A stretch of DNA of 64,000 nt, taken from contig OZ244842.1 in the NCBI GenBank assembly GCA_965220835.1, positions 1,798,001-1,862,000 on the forward strand, written 5' to 3'. The stretch is from Azophilus sp965220835. Its GTDB lineage: Bacteria > Pseudomonadota > Gammaproteobacteria > Pseudomonadales > Azotimanducaceae. Below are positions 1 through 8,053 of the stretch, in pieces; the stretch's first letter is position 1; every line of letters begins with the position of its first letter. The notes beneath the pieces are model-generated. The model made no database searches. It was not told the origin of the DNA and saw nothing but the letters and a program-made list of their open reading frames with translations. Position numbers and translations under genes: made by a program.

Positions 1-88
1 CTTCCGCATCGTTTTCCTGCCCCACATGGAGGAACTGCGCGAGGCCATCGGGCGCTTGGCGCGCTTCCTCAGCCACTATCGGCAATAG
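1..88 (+). CDS. Aminotransferase, C-terminal fragment (AlaA-like, PLP-dependent)
   Basis: The window opens inside a plus-strand reading frame (codons from base 2) that ends in TAG at 86-88. The 28 visible residues include FRIVFLP and end RFLSHYRQ, closely resembling the C-terminus of class I/II PLP-dependent aminotransferases of the alanine transaminase (AlaA/YfbQ) type. Such enzymes transfer amino groups between alanine and 2-oxoglutarate in the cytoplasm. The catalytic lysine and PLP site lie outside the window, so substrate specificity cannot be judged. It converges on the minus-strand flavoprotein gene that ends 37 bp away. Confidence 0.65.
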   Translation, partial: FRIVFLPHMEELREAIGRLARFLSHYRQ

Positions 89-125
89 TCCCGGCTGTAG
101 CCGCGGCCTTTGCCGCAGCCACTGC

Positions 126-1247
126 TTAGCCAATGGATGCGGTTGCCGGCGCGAGCGCTGACCGCGCATCGACGATCGCGGCCACGCCCTGGGCAATGGC
201 CAGGCTGGCCGTGAGCCCTGGGGATTCGATGCCCAGCAGGTTGACCAGCCCGGGCACGCCGTGCTCCGCCGGGCCATCGATTCGGAAGTCCGCCGCCGGC
301 GCGCCCGGCGCGGTGATCTTCGGGCGAATGCCCGTGTAGCCGGGATGCAGCCTGGATTCGTCCAGGCCCGGATAGTAGCGGCGGATGGCTTCCACAAAGG
401 CCGCCCGCTGGCTGTCGTCAAACCCGTAGTCGATGCGGTCAATCCAGGCGACATCGGGGCCGAATCGGGCTTGGCCGCCTAGGTCCAGGGTGACGTGGAC
501 GCCCAACCCGCCCGGTTCCGCCACCGGATACACGAGTCGGCGGAACGGGGATGCACCGCTGTAGGCGTAGTAGCGGCCTCGGGCATAGTATGGCGCTGGC
601 GCATCCGGCGTCAGCATCCGGGCCAGGTTCGGCGCCTCAAGGCCAGCGCTGTTGACCACCCAGCTGGCATCCAGCTCATGGCCACCCGCCACAACCCGCA
701 GCCGGTTGCCGTTGCGCTCCATCTCGGTGACCTCCGCATTCAACGCCAGTGCGCCGCCCAAGCGCTCCAAATCGCCCAACAGGCTCTGCATGAAGCCGTG
801 GGAGTCGATGATGCCGGTGGAAGGCGAGTGCACGCCGGCCAAGGCGGCCACTTCCGGCTCCATCGCCCGCACGGCCGCCTGGTCCAGCCACTCAAGGGCT
901 CCGGCGCCATTGGCCAAGGCCGATGCACGATAGCCTTCAAGCGTCTCAAGCTGGCCTTTGCTCGTGGCGACGATCAGCTTGCCGCAGCGGCGATGGGCTA
1001 CCTGATGCGTGGCGCAGTAGTCGTAGAGCAGCGCCTTGCCCGCAACGCACAGGCGTGCCTTGAGCGAATCCCGGGGATAGTAGATGCCAGCGTGAATGAC
1101 CTCGGAGTTCCGTGAACTGCTCTCCCCGCCAATGACTTCGGCACGCTCGGCCACCACCACTTCCCGGCCGTTGCGCGCCAGTTCCCGAGCCACCGCCAGC
1201 CCAACGGCGCCGGCGCCGACCACCAAGCAATCGAGACGGTCAGCCAC
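126..1247 (-). CDS. FAD-dependent oxidoreductase, L-2-hydroxyglutarate dehydrogenase-like (DAO family)
   Basis: A 373-residue flavoprotein of the D-amino-acid oxidase superfamily. An N-terminal Rossmann motif VVGAGAVG (residues 9-16) binds the FAD ADP moiety. The stretch NSEVIHAGIYYPRDSLKA (about residues 48-65) strongly resembles E. coli LhgO and human L2HGDH, which oxidise L-2-hydroxyglutarate to 2-oxoglutarate and pass electrons to the quinone pool. I chose the GTG at 1247 because it overlaps the stop of the upstream gene (GTGGCTGA) and places the dinucleotide motif at the usual distance from the N-terminus; the longer frame reads through the neighbouring gene out of phase. Another hydroxyacid or amino-acid substrate remains possible. 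Confidence 0.8.
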   Translation of the reverse strand: MADRLDCLVVGAGAVGLAVARELARNGREVVVAERAEVIGGESSSRNSEVIHAGIYYPRDSLKARLCVAGKALLYDYCATHQVAHRRCGKLIVATSKGQLETLEGYRASALANGAGALEWLDQAAVRAMEPEVAALAGVHSPSTGIIDSHGFMQSLLGDLERLGGALALNAEVTEMERNGNRLRVVAGGHELDASWVVNSAGLEAPNLARMLTPDAPAPYYARGRYYAYSGASPFRRLVYPVAEPGGLGVHVTLDLGGQARFGPDVAWIDRIDYGFDDSQRAAFVEAIRRYYPGLDESRLHPGYTGIRPKITAPGAPAADFRIDGPAEHGVPGLVNLLGIESPGLTASLAIAQGVAAIVDARSALAPATASIG

Positions 1248-1752
1248 TGTGCGGCGCGGCGTCAGCGGCGACCGGCGTGCGGGCCAGCCCGTCGAAGTAG
1301 TCCGCCGAAAGAAACGCCCGGCCAGCGAGCATGTGGGCCAGATACTCGGCCGGAGGGCGCAGGCCGTCGCGGCGCACGGCGCGATTGGCAAAATAGGTCC
1401 AAGCCCAGATGACCTCCTCCCCAGCCCGCACCTCAACCGCGTCTCGCCCATAGTTCCAAGGCGCCCGCTCGAAGGGGTCCATCTTCACTATTTCAGCGCT
1501 GCCCGCCAGCCAATACAGCACGCCCTCCACCCGCTCCCCGGGCGCGTACACGATGTTGGCGTGGGCGGCATGGGGATGCAGGCGCGAGACCTTGTCAAAC
1601 ACCAGCCGCCGATCCTGCAGCCAAGCCCCCCGAACCGCCGTGAACCGAAGCCCGCGTTCCCACACCCGCGCGGGGTTCATGTTGCTGCCGTAGGCAAAGT
1701 AGTGATCGACCGCGGGAACGGACAAAGGGCCTATCCGCCTTTCCTGATCCAA
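1240..1752 (-). CDS. Gamma-glutamylcyclotransferase-family protein
   Basis: A 170-residue protein with the hallmark YFAYGSNM at residues 18-25, the substrate-binding loop of the gamma-glutamylcyclotransferase (GGCT/AIG2-like) fold, followed by a basic segment RLVFDKVSR typical of the family. Members release 5-oxoproline from gamma-glutamyl amines or peptides in the cytoplasm, as part of glutathione turnover. The ATG at 1752 overlaps the end of tusA by 22 bp; a TTG nine codons later is an alternative. Its stop overlaps the GTG of the flavoprotein gene, so tusA, this gene and the flavoprotein probably form one transcript. Confidence 0.8.
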   Translation of the reverse strand: MDQERRIGPLSVPAVDHYFAYGSNMNPARVWERGLRFTAVRGAWLQDRRLVFDKVSRLHPHAAHANIVYAPGERVEGVLYWLAGSAEIVKMDPFERAPWNYGRDAVEVRAGEEVIWAWTYFANRAVRRDGLRPPAEYLAHMLAGRAFLSADYFDGLARTPVAADAAPHSG

Positions 1753-1976
1753 AACTCGAATTGGCCGTCCGCCGCACGCTGCTCAATGAGTGCGTGGCCC
1801 ATGAAGCGGCAGAAGTTGGTGAAGTCGCGCTGGGTGGATGGGTCCGTGGCGACGATGCGCACCACCTGCCCCGCCGCCATCTCCCGCACTCGATTGCGCA
1901 CGATCATCAGCGGCTCCGGGCACAGCAGCCCCACCGCGTCCACGCTGCAATCAGCCTCCGGCACTTCCTTCGCCAA
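1731..1976 (-). CDS. tusA: TusA-family sulfurtransferase
   Basis: An 81-residue cytoplasmic sulfur carrier. The family signature CPxP is present as LLCPEPLM, with the persulfide-bearing cysteine at residue 19, preceded by the typical DAVGL. Length matches E. coli TusA (81 aa). TusA accepts sulfur from a cysteine desulfurase and passes it to the TusBCD/MnmA pathway for 2-thiouridine in tRNA; related proteins serve other sulfur-trafficking routes. It is the first gene of a minus-strand group with the GGCT-like and flavoprotein genes. The symbol is given for the family; the partner proteins are not in this window. Confidence 0.85.
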   Translation of the reverse strand: MAKEVPEADCSVDAVGLLCPEPLMIVRNRVREMAAGQVVRIVATDPSTQRDFTNFCRFMGHALIEQRAADGQFEFWIRKGG

Positions 1977-2111
1977 CGCCCATCAATCCATGTCTGAAAA
2001 CGGGGGGCGATACTACCAAATCCCCGACCGATCGACGGCGCGAGCCTTCGGTGTGGGACGCCCTCTCGGACGGCGTGAAGCGCCGATTTTTCGGCCAACC
2101 GACTGGCCCGG

Positions 2112-3143
2112 TTAGGAATGGCCTAGGGAGAGCAGGTTTTCGACCGGCCGGTAGGGCGCTTCCAGATAGGCCATGTCCTTGGGCGTGAGTTCCGCGCTGG
2201 CGGCTTTGATGAGCGCCTTGATTTGCTCCACGCGGGTGGCGCCGACGATGGGCGCGGTCACCCCGGGTTGGGCCAGCAGCCAGGCCAAGGCCACCTGGGC
2301 AGGCTGCAAGCCGGTTTTCTGCCCCACTTCGATCACGCGGGCCGCGACATCGAAGACATGCTCGCCCCGGTAGAGGCTTTCGGTGCGGGCCCGGTCCTGG
2401 CCTCGGGAGCGGTTGGTGCTGCCGCCGGCAAAGCCGCCTTGGTAGGCACCGGCCAGGATTCCCCGAGCCAAGGGCGACCAAGGGGTGAGGGCCACGCCGG
2501 TGCGCAGGCAGTAGGGGTTCATCTCCCGCTCCTCCTCCCGATACACCAGGTTGTAGTGGTTCTGCATGGATATGAACTCGGTCCAGCCGTGCAGGCGGGC
2601 GGTGAGCTGCAGCTCGGCAAACTGCCAGGCGAACATGGAGGAGGCCCCCAGATAGAGCGCCTTGCCCGCCTTGACCACGTCATGCAGGGCCTCCAAGGTC
2701 TCCTCGATGGGCACCCGAGCATGGCCGGGGACGCCGTGGGGGTGGCGGTGGATGATCAAGTGGTCAACATAGTCGTGCCCCAGACGCTGCAGCGAGGCAT
2801 CCACCCCTTCCATGACGTGCTTGCGCGACAACCCGCCGCTGTTCGCCCCGCGCCCCATCGGCATGGCAACCTTGGTGGCCAGAACGTAGTCCTGCCTCGG
2901 CAGCAGTTCCTTCAGCAGCGCCCCCACCACCTTCTCGCAGGCGCCGATGCCGTACACGTCCGCACAGTCAAAGTAGAACAGCCCGGCATCGATGGCCGCC
3001 TTGAAGATCTCCCGGGCGTCGTCCAGCCCCAAGGTCCAGTCACCCTGGTGGCCGCGCCCCGGCTCACCGAAGTTCATGGTGCCAAGACAGAGCCGAGACA
3101 CCCGCAGCCCGCTCTTCGCACCGAGTTGCACCGCTTCCAACAT
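2112..3143 (-). CDS. Aldo/keto reductase
   Basis: A 343-residue NADPH-dependent oxidoreductase of the AKR superfamily (TIM barrel). The catalytic tetrad is visible: Asp59 and Tyr64 in FDCADVYG, Lys91 in LATKVAM and a histidine near residue 132 in LIIHRHPHG. A phosphate-binding region occurs near the C-terminus (VGATRVEQI). The start was set at the second of two consecutive ATGs because AGGAGG (3150-3155) lies six bases before it but only three before the first. Carbonyl substrate unknown; most like the YajO/Tas subgroup reducing aldehydes. It lies just downstream of a Fic-gene remnant. Confidence 0.85.
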   Translation of the reverse strand: MLEAVQLGAKSGLRVSRLCLGTMNFGEPGRGHQGDWTLGLDDAREIFKAAIDAGLFYFDCADVYGIGACEKVVGALLKELLPRQDYVLATKVAMPMGRGANSGGLSRKHVMEGVDASLQRLGHDYVDHLIIHRHPHGVPGHARVPIEETLEALHDVVKAGKALYLGASSMFAWQFAELQLTARLHGWTEFISMQNHYNLVYREEEREMNPYCLRTGVALTPWSPLARGILAGAYQGGFAGGSTNRSRGQDRARTESLYRGEHVFDVAARVIEVGQKTGLQPAQVALAWLLAQPGVTAPIVGATRVEQIKALIKAASAELTPKDMAYLEAPYRPVENLLSLGHS

Positions 3144-3154
3144 CATGGTCCTCC

Positions 3155-3415
3155 TTAGGGGGGCGAGCACGGCGAATTCGCCGCATCCTGCTCAACGCGC
3201 AAGATTGAATCCAGTGAGCAGCCGGCCATGAAGCGGACCATCTCCATTGCGTCCCGGCTGTCGTAGAAGCGCATCATAGCGGCGTTGAACTCAAGCAGGC
3301 GGTTGGCCGGCACCGAAATGGCATCCAAACCGGCAGACAGCAGCTCGCCGTTCATCATCAGCCGTCCGGTGCGTTTGTTGCCGTCGTTGAGAACACAATT
3401 CCGCCGCTCTGCCAA
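3155..3415 (-). pseudogene. Fic-domain protein, C-terminal remnant
   Basis: The frame ending at 3155 encodes about 86 residues resembling the second half of a Fic (AMP-transferase) domain: NDGNKRTGRLMMN corresponds to the conserved HxFxDGNxRxxR active loop, followed by a helix ending RDAMEMVRFM. No start codon or N-terminal Fic half precedes it; further upstream the same frame runs antisense-like through the cupin gene. At the catalytic histidine position the sequence reads CVLNDGN, so the histidine is replaced by cysteine. The fragment is therefore almost certainly inactive, left by deletion or by insertion of the neighbouring genes. Confidence 0.7.
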
Positions 3416-3422
3416 ACCGCCG

Positions 3423-4322
3423 CTACACCGCCACGAAATCCGGATAGGTCTCAAAGGCGGCAACGAAGTCAAAGGCCTGCCCCGTGCCGTCGTCGTTCCC
3501 TGCCCGCCAGCCATGCCAAGGATATTCGACCGCGCCGTTGGGGCGCAGCACTGGGCGGCCGGTGTTTGGATCGGTGGCGAAGAACGGGCCGTGCTCCTGG
3601 CCACGGCGCATCGGCAAGTGCGTGCGCGGGCCGCCGGGCTCATCGCAAAGGTACATGCCAGCACCGGGGGCACCGCTGTTGAACACCCAATGGGCTTCCG
3701 CGAAGGCCGGGGCCGCGGGCGACGGGTCGTTGCCGTGGTTGTGGGTGGAAAGGTCCACGCCCGTTCCCGCGGTCCAGAGATTGACGTAACTGACCTCCGC
3801 GGAATGCTCATCAAGCAGATGGAAGCCGGGCGACATGTAAGCCTCGACGCCGTCGAAGAAATCGGTGAAAGCACCAAACTTCTCGTCAAAGCGCTGCCAC
3901 GCGAACGCCTCGTCCATGGGGCCTTCGATGTTCAGCTCCGCCATGCTGCGCACGTTGTCCGACACGTCCGCCGTCTCGGTGAAGACGGCGAAGATGGCCC
4001 CGTCGCCACCCGCTCGAAGTTGCCCAGCCCTGACATCCGTGTCCCGCACCATGAACGGGCCGGCGAAGGGCTTGCGGCCGATGTTGGCAAGCTCCCCGGT
4101 CACCACCTTGACGTGGATGCGCCCGGCTGACTGGTCCAAAGACAGGCTCTGGCCCGCCTGGAGCCGGGCGAACTGGAGGGTCCAGCCGGCCACGGACCAT
4201 ACATTGGAAACCGCCGGCTCGCCCGGCGTTCCCTGGCCATCCAAGGTGATCTGCAAACCGGGCCGTTGGCCATGCTTGGCCAGTGGGGCGTTGGGTTGGA
4301 TGTCGGCCAAGGCGGAGCGCAT
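3423..4322 (-). CDS. Conserved hypothetical protein, probable bicupin
   Basis: A 299-residue soluble protein not assigned to a named family. Two segments have cupin-like character: residues about 45-110 (a Gly-rich beta region with GRIHVKVVTGELANIG) and a C-terminal half with DLSTHNHGN, whose paired histidines resemble the metal-binding motif of cupins. No signal peptide. It begins six bases after the stop of the LLM oxidoreductase gene on the same strand, so the two are likely co-transcribed and the protein may act in the same pathway, perhaps as a metal-dependent isomerase, dioxygenase or dehydratase. That role is inference from fold and context only. Confidence 0.65.
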   Translation of the reverse strand: MRSALADIQPNAPLAKHGQRPGLQITLDGQGTPGEPAVSNVWSVAGWTLQFARLQAGQSLSLDQSAGRIHVKVVTGELANIGRKPFAGPFMVRDTDVRAGQLRAGGDGAIFAVFTETADVSDNVRSMAELNIEGPMDEAFAWQRFDEKFGAFTDFFDGVEAYMSPGFHLLDEHSAEVSYVNLWTAGTGVDLSTHNHGNDPSPAAPAFAEAHWVFNSGAPGAGMYLCDEPGGPRTHLPMRRGQEHGPFFATDPNTGRPVLRPNGAVEYPWHGWRAGNDDGTGQAFDFVAAFETYPDFVAV

Positions 4323-4328
4323 CCTAGT

Positions 4329-5717
4329 TCACCCCGCTGCCTGCTGCGTTGCCCGTTCCAACTGCTCGCTGATCTGCCCTTCAATGGCCTGCAGGCCCTC
4401 GCCCACCGCTGTGCGCTTGGCCACGTCGTCCAAGATCTGCTCACCGCCGCCCACCTGCTTGACGAAGTCCCGCGCCAGCGGCGTCATCACGTAGCCCTCG
4501 GGCAGCGGCGGCGCGTCATCCACCCGACGCGCCATGGCCGCCTCGATGGCGGGCTCAAGTTCAGCGAACTTACGCGCCCGGTTGGCTTCATCGCGCTCCT
4601 TGAACTCCGGCAGGATCTCCTTGCCAAAGATTTCCAAGGATTCCATGATGTGCTCATGGCGGTTGCGGCCGGCCTGTTGAATGAAGATCACCTGATCAAT
4701 GCCGCACTCCTCATAGCGGCGCAGGAACTCCCGCAGTTGCTCCGGCGTGCCGATGGCGCCGCGCAGGCCCTTGCCGCCGTGGGCCGCAACCTGCGCGCCA
4801 AGGCGCTCCTGCTCCAGGGCCACCGCCACCTCCGGGTCGTAGCCCATCTGCTGGCGCTTCTGCTGAAACTCCTCCCAAACGTTGGTCTGGCCCGGCACGT
4901 GATCGCCAAAGACGTAGAAGTGGGCCAGTGAGAAGCCGAAGAAGTTGCCGCCCTCCATGCCGCGGCGGATGGCCTCGCGCTCATCGCGATGCACCATCAT
5001 CGGCGTCACGCAGGCGATTTCCGGGTTCACCGCCTTGCCGATGGGCACGCACTTCTCCGCCAAGGTGCGGCGATAGTCGCTGACCCAGTGCTTGGCCTCC
5101 TCCGGGTCGATGAAGGTGAAGGTCAGCGCGCCGATGCCCTTCTCCGCTGCCAACAGGATGGTGTCCCGGCGGGAGCAGGCCACCCACAGGGGCGGATGGG
5201 GCCGCTGCACGGGCTTCGGCACCACGTTGCGCGGCGGCATGCTGCAGTGCTTGCCCTCATGACCGGTGAAGGGGGCCTCGGTCATGCAGCGAATCGCCAC
5301 TTTCAGCCCCTCCTCCCACATTTCGCGCTTCAGCGCCGGGGTGATTTCAAAGCCACCCAGTTCGGCGGTGGAAGCGGACTCTCCGGAGCCGAACTCCACC
5401 CGGCCGTTGGAGACCAGGTCCAAGGTGGCCACCCGCTCCGCAGTGCGGGCCGGATGGTTGTACTTGGGCGCCGTCTGAATGATGCCGTGGCCAAGGCGCA
5501 TGTTCTTGGTGCGCTGGCTGACGGCGGCCAGGAACACCTCCGGAGCGCTGGAGTGGGAGTACTCCTCCAGAAAGTGGTGCTCCACCTCCCAGACGTACTC
5601 GATGCCGAGCTTGTCCGCCAGTTCGCACTGCTCCAAGGCGTTCTGAAAAAGCGTCAGCTCGGACTCGTCAGTCCAAGGCCGGGGCAATTGATGCTCGTAG
5701 AAAATGCCGAATCGCAT
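4329..5717 (-). CDS. LLM class flavin-dependent oxidoreductase (luciferase-like)
   Basis: A 462-residue protein of the bacterial luciferase-like monooxygenase superfamily. It starts MRFGIFYEHQLPRP, the first beta strand of the barrel, and contains ERVATLDLVSNGRVEFGSG and VPKPVQRPHPPLWVA, two segments diagnostic of the group. Such enzymes use reduced FMN (sometimes F420) to oxidise organic substrates. The ATG at 5717 has GGAGG about eight bases upstream; a longer frame to 5810 lacks such a site and runs through an intergenic hairpin. The protein carries about 100 extra C-terminal residues compared with a minimal LLM barrel. Substrate unknown. Confidence 0.85.
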   Translation of the reverse strand: MRFGIFYEHQLPRPWTDESELTLFQNALEQCELADKLGIEYVWEVEHHFLEEYSHSSAPEVFLAAVSQRTKNMRLGHGIIQTAPKYNHPARTAERVATLDLVSNGRVEFGSGESASTAELGGFEITPALKREMWEEGLKVAIRCMTEAPFTGHEGKHCSMPPRNVVPKPVQRPHPPLWVACSRRDTILLAAEKGIGALTFTFIDPEEAKHWVSDYRRTLAEKCVPIGKAVNPEIACVTPMMVHRDEREAIRRGMEGGNFFGFSLAHFYVFGDHVPGQTNVWEEFQQKRQQMGYDPEVAVALEQERLGAQVAAHGGKGLRGAIGTPEQLREFLRRYEECGIDQVIFIQQAGRNRHEHIMESLEIFGKEILPEFKERDEANRARKFAELEPAIEAAMARRVDDAPPLPEGYVMTPLARDFVKQVGGGEQILDDVAKRTAVGEGLQAIEGQISEQLERATQQAAG

Positions 5718-5808
5718 GGTCGCTGCCTCCCTCCGTCTTCTTGAAAGCGATAGCCAATCTACAACGGGAGGATGGCGGCAACAAGGTGAACACTGGCTCA
5801 TGGTGGCC

Positions 5809-5852
5809 AATGTTCGTTTGGAGTTTCGCTATCGCGAAGCTCCGCGAACATT
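5809..5852. repeat. Long intergenic hairpin
   Basis: AATGTTCG (5809-5816) pairs with CGAACATT (5845-5852); inside it GGAG pairs with CTCC and TTCGC with GCGAA, leaving a short loop. It stands between the MFS gene and the LLM gene, upstream of the LLM start. No T-run follows, so it is either a Rho-independent-terminator relative, an mRNA-stabilising structure or an extragenic palindrome. Its core AGTTTCGC...GCGAAGCT resembles one hairpin of the 59-bp repeats at 49696-49848. Confidence 0.6.
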
Positions 5853-5881
5853 CAGAAGTCCTCCCGCTTGCCAGCCGAGGC

Positions 5882-7198
5882 TCAGTCGGAGGGCCGCTGG
5901 GCGTCTTCGCCAGCTTCCTCGCCCAGCCGCTGGACGGGATCGAAGACGGGTGCCAGGCCCTCTCCTGAGTCCGCCTCGTCCATGGCATTGGCCACCACCA
6001 CTTGGGAGGTGGGCATGACCACGGCGGTCAGATCCGTGGGCACTTCGGAAGCGAGGGGCGGCCGCACCCGCATGCGGTACAGGGTGAAGCCAACCAACAG
6101 GGCGTTCAACGCGCCCACCAGATAGTACAGGCTGGGTGCGCCAAACAGGCTCATCGCCCGCGCGCCGAGCAGGGGCCCGAGCAGGCCGCCGATGCCGTTG
6201 ATCAAGATGATGCCGCTGCTGGCCGAGAGAATCTGGTGGCTGTTCAACTGGTCGTTGATGATGGAGATGGACACCGAGTACATCGGCTGCACCGCGCCGC
6301 CCACCAGGAACAGCATGACGGCCAGCAGCCAAAAGTTGCCGAGGGCAGCGGCAACAGGTACCAGACAGGCCGCGAACGCCGCCGCGCTGGCCAGCAGCAG
6401 CAGGGTGTGGCGCCGGTCCTGAACGTCCGAAAGACGGCCAATGGGGATCAACACCGCCAAGCCCCCCGCCATCAACGTGCCCACGAGGATGGAGCTGGCG
6501 GTGAGCGAATAGCCCAATTCCCGGCCGAGCACCGCAGTCAGCCACATGATGGCGCCCAGGGTCATCCCCTGAACCAACACCGCAACCGCCCCCAAGGGCG
6601 TTGCGCGAATGAAGCGCGCCACGTGCAAGTGCTCCGAGAATTCGATGGGCGGTGCGGCGATGGAACTCAACAGCACGGGAATCATGGCCACTGACAAGAT
6701 GACCGACGCAAGGATGAAGGGCTCAAAGCCGTTCGGCGGCCATAGATTGACCACCGCCTGCCCGGCGATGAACCCCAAGGCAATGGTGAACATGTAGGCC
6801 GCCAGATAGCGGCCCCGGTTTTCGTTGGAGGACACGGCGTTAAGCCAGCTTTCGGCCACGAGGTACAAGCCCGAGAAGCAGAACCCGCTAAGCAGGCGAA
6901 ACAGAAACCACCAAGCCGGCTCCACAAAGGTGGCGTGCAGCAGGATGGTCACCGACGCCATGGACGACAAGGCCGCGAACACGCGAATGTGCCCAACTTG
7001 CGCCACCGACAGCGGCGTGAGCCAAGCGCCGAGCAAGAACCCGGCGTAGTAGGCCGACATGATGAAGCCGATGGCGTCCAGCGAAAACCCTTCCAGCGAC
7101 GCGCGAACGCCAAGCAAGGTGCCCTGCATGCCGCCGCAAAGGGCGATGAGGGCAACCCCAGTGAGCAGGGTGCGGGCCAAGGCGAAACGGGTGGTCAT
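5882..7198 (-). CDS. MFS transporter, YcaD-like
   Basis: A 438-residue integral membrane protein with about twelve hydrophobic segments, two sets of six separated by a cytoplasmic loop (IGRLSDVQDRR, the MFS motif A between TM segments). The segment LVAESWLNAVSSNENRGR resembles the YcaD family of drug/metabolite exporters in the inner membrane. The C-terminal 55 residues are hydrophilic and acidic. Start at ATG 7198. The substrate is unknown. It is transcribed toward the LLM/cupin genes but separated from them by a hairpin, so co-transcription is uncertain. Confidence 0.85.
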   Translation of the reverse strand: MTTRFALARTLLTGVALIALCGGMQGTLLGVRASLEGFSLDAIGFIMSAYYAGFLLGAWLTPLSVAQVGHIRVFAALSSMASVTILLHATFVEPAWWFLFRLLSGFCFSGLYLVAESWLNAVSSNENRGRYLAAYMFTIALGFIAGQAVVNLWPPNGFEPFILASVILSVAMIPVLLSSIAAPPIEFSEHLHVARFIRATPLGAVAVLVQGMTLGAIMWLTAVLGRELGYSLTASSILVGTLMAGGLAVLIPIGRLSDVQDRRHTLLLLASAAAFAACLVPVAAALGNFWLLAVMLFLVGGAVQPMYSVSISIINDQLNSHQILSASSGIILINGIGGLLGPLLGARAMSLFGAPSLYYLVGALNALLVGFTLYRMRVRPPLASEVPTDLTAVVMPTSQVVVANAMDEADSGEGLAPVFDPVQRLGEEAGEDAQRPSD

Positions 7199-7713
7199 CG
7201 GCGCGGCCAGTTCATTGAGGGCGGCGCATTTTGGCGGATTTGAGTGGGTTGGGGGTAGCGTTTATTGAGGCCGCAACCCCTCGGCCCGCGAGCCTGGACT
7301 TTTCAGGAAAACCCTAAGAAAAACCAAGGGTTGGAATTCGTTGCGAACTTTGTTAGCATCCACCCAATCGACTCGCCACGCAATTCGGCCCCTTGTTTGC
7401 TTCAGCTTTGGCTTCACCTTCGCGTCATCCTGTGCTTCGCCTCCCGTTGTTTTCACCCGTCGCTGGGGCAATTGAAGGCTCCCCGCAGGTTTGGCAACGC
7501 GGGACGGTGATGAACGCAGTTGATTCTCAGTGGGCGGCTGGCATGAAGATGCGGAGAAGCGCGACGCACAACGGCTCACCGGCGCTTCGTTAGTGGTACT
7601 CATCTAGTGGCACTCACCACTGCCCTTGCCGAAGGCCGGCGCACATGGCGAACATCGCCGCCGTTGCCGAAGGCCGCCGCAAGTCGACAGAATTCCCAAC
7701 CATTGGTTCCAAC
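7199..7713. other. Intergenic region between the MFS gene and the small basic-protein gene
   Basis: About 515 bases with no convincing gene. It must hold the divergent promoters of the MFS gene (minus) and the 62-codon gene (plus). The only structure seen is a pair of near-identical stretches with the core ttgccgaaggccg (around 7625 and 7668), about 43 bases apart. Short frames here lack ribosome sites and protein-like composition. Confidence 0.5.
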
Positions 7714-7902
7714 ATGGCCAAAAAAAAGGCAAAACGACAACAGGTGCTTTCCCCCACAAACGCGCGCGAGACCATCGCCGAGGATGTTCAGGCGTTTTTG
7801 GCGGCAGGCAAGAAAATCCAGAAAATTCCCGCTGGCGTGAGCGGGTGGCGCGCCCAAGGGGGCACCCGCCACATCGTGATCAGCAAAAGCAAGAAAAACT
7901 AA
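7714..7902 (+). CDS. Small basic hypothetical protein
   Basis: A 62-residue protein starting MAKKKAKRQQV and ending ISKSKKN. Both ends are lysine-rich; the middle (EDVQAFLAAGKKIQKIPAGV) resembles short nucleic-acid-associated proteins that carry an 'FLxxGGKIQxIP' segment, such as the end of the RNA-polymerase-binding protein SutA, but the match is weak. I chose the ATG at 7714 rather than an upstream ATG at 7645 because composition becomes protein-like here. The stop TAA is followed in the same frame by 40 further codons of a Lys/Arg repeat (see the repeat at 7903). Function unknown; a nucleoid or RNA-binding role is a guess. Confidence 0.55.
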   Translation: MAKKKAKRQQVLSPTNARETIAEDVQAFLAAGKKIQKIPAGVSGWRAQGGTRHIVISKSKKN

Positions 7903-8052
7903 GGCAAGGTTGGCCGTAAGGTTTGCCGCAAGGTTCGCCGCAAGGTTTGCCGCAAGGTTCGCGGCAAGGTTTGCCGTAAGGCTCGCCGCAAGGCACGCCG
8001 CAGGGCCCGCCGTAAGGCATACTGAAAGGCTCGCCGTAAGGCCCGCCGCAAG
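7903..8052 (+). repeat. 12-bp tandem repeat encoding a Lys/Arg tail
   Basis: About twelve tandem copies of a degenerate 12-mer (core gccgcaaggttc) run from the TAA stop of the 62-codon gene to the 3' end of the convergent LLM gene. Read in frame with the upstream gene, the DNA encodes 40 codons of RKVR/RKVC/RKAR tetrapeptides up to TGA at 8023-8025. Later units are more diverged (gct/gcc replacing gtt). It ends two bases before the convergent LLM stop codon. Confidence 0.85.
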
Positions 8053-8053
8053 G

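Noticed and set aside
7903..8052. CRISPR-like array
   Set aside because: The units are contiguous 12-mers without spacers; it is a coding-type tandem repeat.
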